From NCBI RefSeq assembly GCF_010645075.1, contig NZ_JAADZV010000011.1, positions 97,912-161,911 on the forward strand: a DNA stretch of 64,000 nt, in the 5' to 3' direction. Shown in pieces: positions 63,101-64,000 of the stretch. Below the pieces are notes generated by a model. It saw nothing but the letters and a program-made list of their open reading frames with translations, made no database searches and was not told the DNA's origin. Each line of letters starts with the position of its first letter. The first letter of the stretch is position 1. This stretch comes from Flavobacterium limi. Its GTDB lineage: Bacteria; Bacteroidota; Bacteroidia; Flavobacteriales; Flavobacteriaceae. The translations under genes and the position numbers were made by a program.

Positions 63101-64000
63101 AGTAATTAATCCTAAGTCATCTATTACTGGCATTGATGTAATGTTTGATACAGGATTAGAGTGTCCGGCCTATGAAGCTCACGTTAAATTTCAGGCAATA
63201 GGAGGAATATCACCTATTAGATATCAAATTATTTCTGGACCTGCAGGATATAGTTCTGCAATTGTATCAGATGGTGAATTCAAAAATCTTAAACCAGGTG
63301 ATTATATTTTCAGGGCTACAGATAAAAATGGATGTAGTTTTGATTTAAATTATCATATAAAAAGTGTTCCGGATATCGTAGCGGGAGGTTCGGTATTAAC
63401 ACCAATTAAATGTTTTGGTGAAACAGGTACTATTCAATTCACAGTAAGTGGAGTTAAAGACAGAGGATATGATTATGTAATTAGAAATGCTGCTAATTCA
63501 GTTATTCAAAGTGCAAATAACATAAGTGAAACTATTACAACTATTAATGTAACCTCTCCACAACCAGCAGGTGTTTATACTATTACAATAAACGATAGAA
63601 AAACGAATTGTCCGACTACTTATAGCGTTACCCTTACACAGCCATCAGCGGCTGTATCGATTACAAGTGCTGTAGGTACCAATATAAATTGCAACAATGA
63701 CAATTCCCAAATAACTGTAACTGCTACAGGCGGTACGCCGGCATATACTTATGCTTATGCAACAAATCCATCTACAGTTCCTGCAACAGCCTATGCTTCA
63801 GGTTCAGTTTTCACAATTGATACAAATTCAGGAGCGAATTTGGCTTGGGATATTTATGTAAAAGATGCTAATGGATGTATTGCAAAAAGAAGAGTTGACA
63901 TAGCAACAGATAATGCGCCAACAGTAACAGCCACAGTAAGCAACCAATGTACAGGTTCAGGCAGTACTTTTCAGATTGTAGCCTCAGGTACAGGTTTGGC
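57156..64000 (+). CDS. sprB: Giant SprB-like cell-surface gliding adhesin, 5' part (runs off the window)
   Basis: Open from ATG 57156 (MKKPTILKIALLFLFFLLSN, signal peptide) to the window end: 2,281 complete codons with no stop. The N-terminal 370 residues form a conserved head ('DILVIGNNILNRRSVSNNGT', 'GWSLFIVYEDSSLPSKAI'). A DUF11-like domain follows ('KDASNNDASNADVHLGDVLT', about 370-500), then many SprB-type repeats of about 80-100 residues with the pattern 'TCNNANDGTITVTASNG...GLPAGTYNIKVIDSKGCES' (given in parts). SprB is the T9SS-secreted adhesin that moves along the surface during Flavobacterium gliding. The C-terminus and any sorting domain lie outside. It follows the sprD-like gene by 133 nt. 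Confidence 0.85.
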   Translation, partial: MKKPTILKIALLFLFFLLSNVGSSQNLKPFVRQYNQQLKGDILVIGNNILNRRSVSNNGTVTGPNTPYNSNGFNGDFDMRYVNIDNGATPGIFSSSSANLTVPNNQAPADPCYRIAYAALYWSATLKSPADRSNINRVKIKVPNTSNNSYQDVTGTIIHDITTSAGGINPDNTQAYACFADITSLLSPTNPNGTYTVANVIATQGYNGGTGNSAGWSLFIVYEDSSLPSKAISTFNGFTARQQGGGPNNTVISGFTTIPTGPVQARFAFAALEGDRGYRGDYLRINGTTITPSTRPLDNGQNNFFNSTINSLNASFTDRVPNSTNTLGFDTGVIDINPSSNIIKNNDTSATITLGTESDVFIYYFTAFSVDIIAPKVILTKGVKDASNNDASNADVHLGDVLTYELGFENEGNDNARSYVITDELPINTEFNFPADILTLPSGMTMPTTAAGNQFVQYNPTTRVLTFNVPNNLLEINDPKSQIRFKVKVVDDCSKLTNACSNLIKNTAYSNYLGTNNTGTFNDQSYTSVAGCTIVPQSTNFLVGVDACKNRRQEMCGASLTISASGGYKSYSWSTSSTGSPVIGTSQTLTVTNPGTYYVYNTANPPCVDLQEIITVEPFNEFKTNPIIEYADNKESNGTIIVCPDNGKPLPKIFLCGANDSRLLDTKITGATSIVWETTTCLPPAALSDLCANEGDGCKNNWVSAGPNGPTFLANTAGQYRVTINSGSGTCFNRYYFNVYKNELTINETHRDIICNNRGNITVDKLTGYEYVLANASGTNITGYQDSNIFDIWNAGTYIVKYRLKGVARTCEYKTHTIEIRRIDLNATVDNPNVQPLCFGEKGSIQVSASDGLSGYYFALYDGGTLIQQVGPLTSRVHEFSNLTPGRYYEVEVTTRDANNNVQCRQRVGKYINGTASDIRVTGRIIEPLTSCGPGKIKVSAQDGNWGFSFFVNGSTEPQASSLNDNNDPNAIIILAPTPGDYTVLVRDSKLCTKTITVNVPDNTKPTFSISSTNSNCYDDPAQIAVNVTNANGYIMEYSINNGGSYQSSPTFLNLTPGTYDVVVRYGISYTSEWNGQQTKYCEERFQRVITGPATAITASAGVAELAGCGPLQGGQPTGLIRFTNVSGGTAPYQYSFDGGATWQASNQKYVVASTASYDLRVRDVTGCFYRIPYNVILDPKPEDPVIDSNVNPVFNCDGTATATVVVNTPTTSTGTTYTYEYYMKTGSADPVPNTPITNHIFTNVPSGNHTVIVKYNINTVSTYSNLLTEDFGRGADAQSPGINPVYCWEKQDAVADCHANLSFGPELLNDGEYIVTNALLPYHDEGFGWVLPKDHTSVLNNTPGITNGRFFAINIGGNDQNIPVGTIIYSKPIHDVIPNQMVKVQFYAMNLLKTSNNTKAKPDLTIELHKNGVAVPGASITIPGINQNEQWNKFELEVNPGNNTDLDFVVRTNIAEVEGSDLALDDIYVYQIPKECGNERSVPIVINSNGAFNVPTPIVQDTKCSNSSDGSITINATNFKTTGFHYSTDNGANWYVSTTSPVTVSGLGAGVYKVIVKYDRTDPAGKCEFRFDSEIKSPQAILIVQVDKTDPTCTTAANITVTTVTGGTGSYQYQLSNSSGIVVPFQTNKTFSNLAQGTYTVQVKDANDCLSQPSAPITITNPVAPEAELASATDWCYTPSNPATLVVTVSGGVGPYTYKLDNNTPITTNAFNNVAPGTHTIVVTDSNNCTDTISGIIIEPQLQLNATLAQDLTCLVDGSITTAVSGGYGAPYTYTVSRNGGASTAVTSFPYTAAQAGNYVFTVTDSKGCTATSNTIVVSPKTTPTLTSNKTDITCNNANDGTITVTASNGATTVYTYAIKLSSAASYTTQSTNQFTGLPAGTYNIKVIDSKGCESAVSDVTIINPTPVGATISATDLGCSSTGTVPAIVTVVGSGGSGSYQYSFNGSSNFTSGNTYTTSSAGTVTAYIKDSNGCQYGPIQVVINPKSSITGIDVMFDTGLECPAYEAHVKFQAIGGISPIRYQIISGPAGYSSAIVSDGEFKNLKPGDYIFRATDKNGCSFDLNYHIKSVPDIVAGGSVLTPIKCFGETGTIQFTVSGVKDRGYDYVIRNAANSVIQSANNISETITTINVTSPQPAGVYTITINDRKTNCPTTYSVTLTQPSAAVSITSAVGTNINCNNDNSQITVTATGGTPAYTYAYATNPSTVPATAYASGSVFTIDTNSGANLAWDIYVKDANGCIAKRRVDIATDNAPTVTATVSNQCTGSGSTFQIVASGTGL

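Overview
The window is a low-GC chromosomal segment from a member of the Bacteroidota, almost certainly a Flavobacterium or close relative. The evidence is: T9SS sorting domains on secreted proteins; gliding genes resembling the F. johnsoniae sprC-sprD-sprB cluster; Bacteroidota-type promoters (TTG, about 19 bp, TAnnTTTG); DUF3857 and DUF4175 proteins; and a GlnRS/GltX pair typical of the group. No phage, insertion sequence, CRISPR array or rRNA operon is visible. One tRNA (Cys) is present.

Layout. 0-3 kb: a ParDE toxin-antitoxin pair, a GH3-family enzyme with a membrane-anchored partner, and a short tatA gene. 3-14 kb: a GH8 glucanase with a T9SS tail, an exported unknown, tex, two DUF3857/transglutaminase-like paralogues, a DUF1294 protein, a CDF metal exporter and rpiB. 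14-28 kb: a secreted FG-GAP-like protein, DUF2007, rnr, a DUF2807 protein, a LysE-type exporter, tRNA-Cys, folB, glnS, a YtxH protein, an SPFH protein, a secreted unknown and gltX. 28-39 kb: DUF4175, ybeY, a cluster of parS-like sites, mnmG, a methyltransferase, an OmpH-like lipoprotein, a PIF1-like helicase and a frameshifted exported protein. 39-49 kb: a coiled-coil protein, an HU-CCDC81/SPOR protein, dprA, trpS, an acyltransferase, recA, a thioesterase, a DoxX protein and holB. 49-64 kb: a gliding/adhesin operon of exported proteins, ending in the first 2,281 codons of a giant SprB-like adhesin that runs off the window.

The most notable non-coding feature is an array of six 16-bp palindromes between ybeY and mnmG, with a seventh after mnmG. 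They match the ParB-binding consensus TGTTNCACGTGAAACA and suggest a centromere-like region close to the replication origin. The first site is built into the last codons of ybeY. In the gliding operon, the SprD-like gene joins a PorP/SprF-type barrel to a long tandem array of 17-residue Ala/Lys/Glu repeats, and it carries a frameshift inside that array. It is either a real phase variant or an assembly collapse. Other points are a transglutaminase paralogue that has lost its Cys and Asp, a second frameshifted gene at 38.8 kb, a tRNA-Cys 3' remnant, a 308-bp-offset intergenic duplication, and long palindromes acting as shared terminators.
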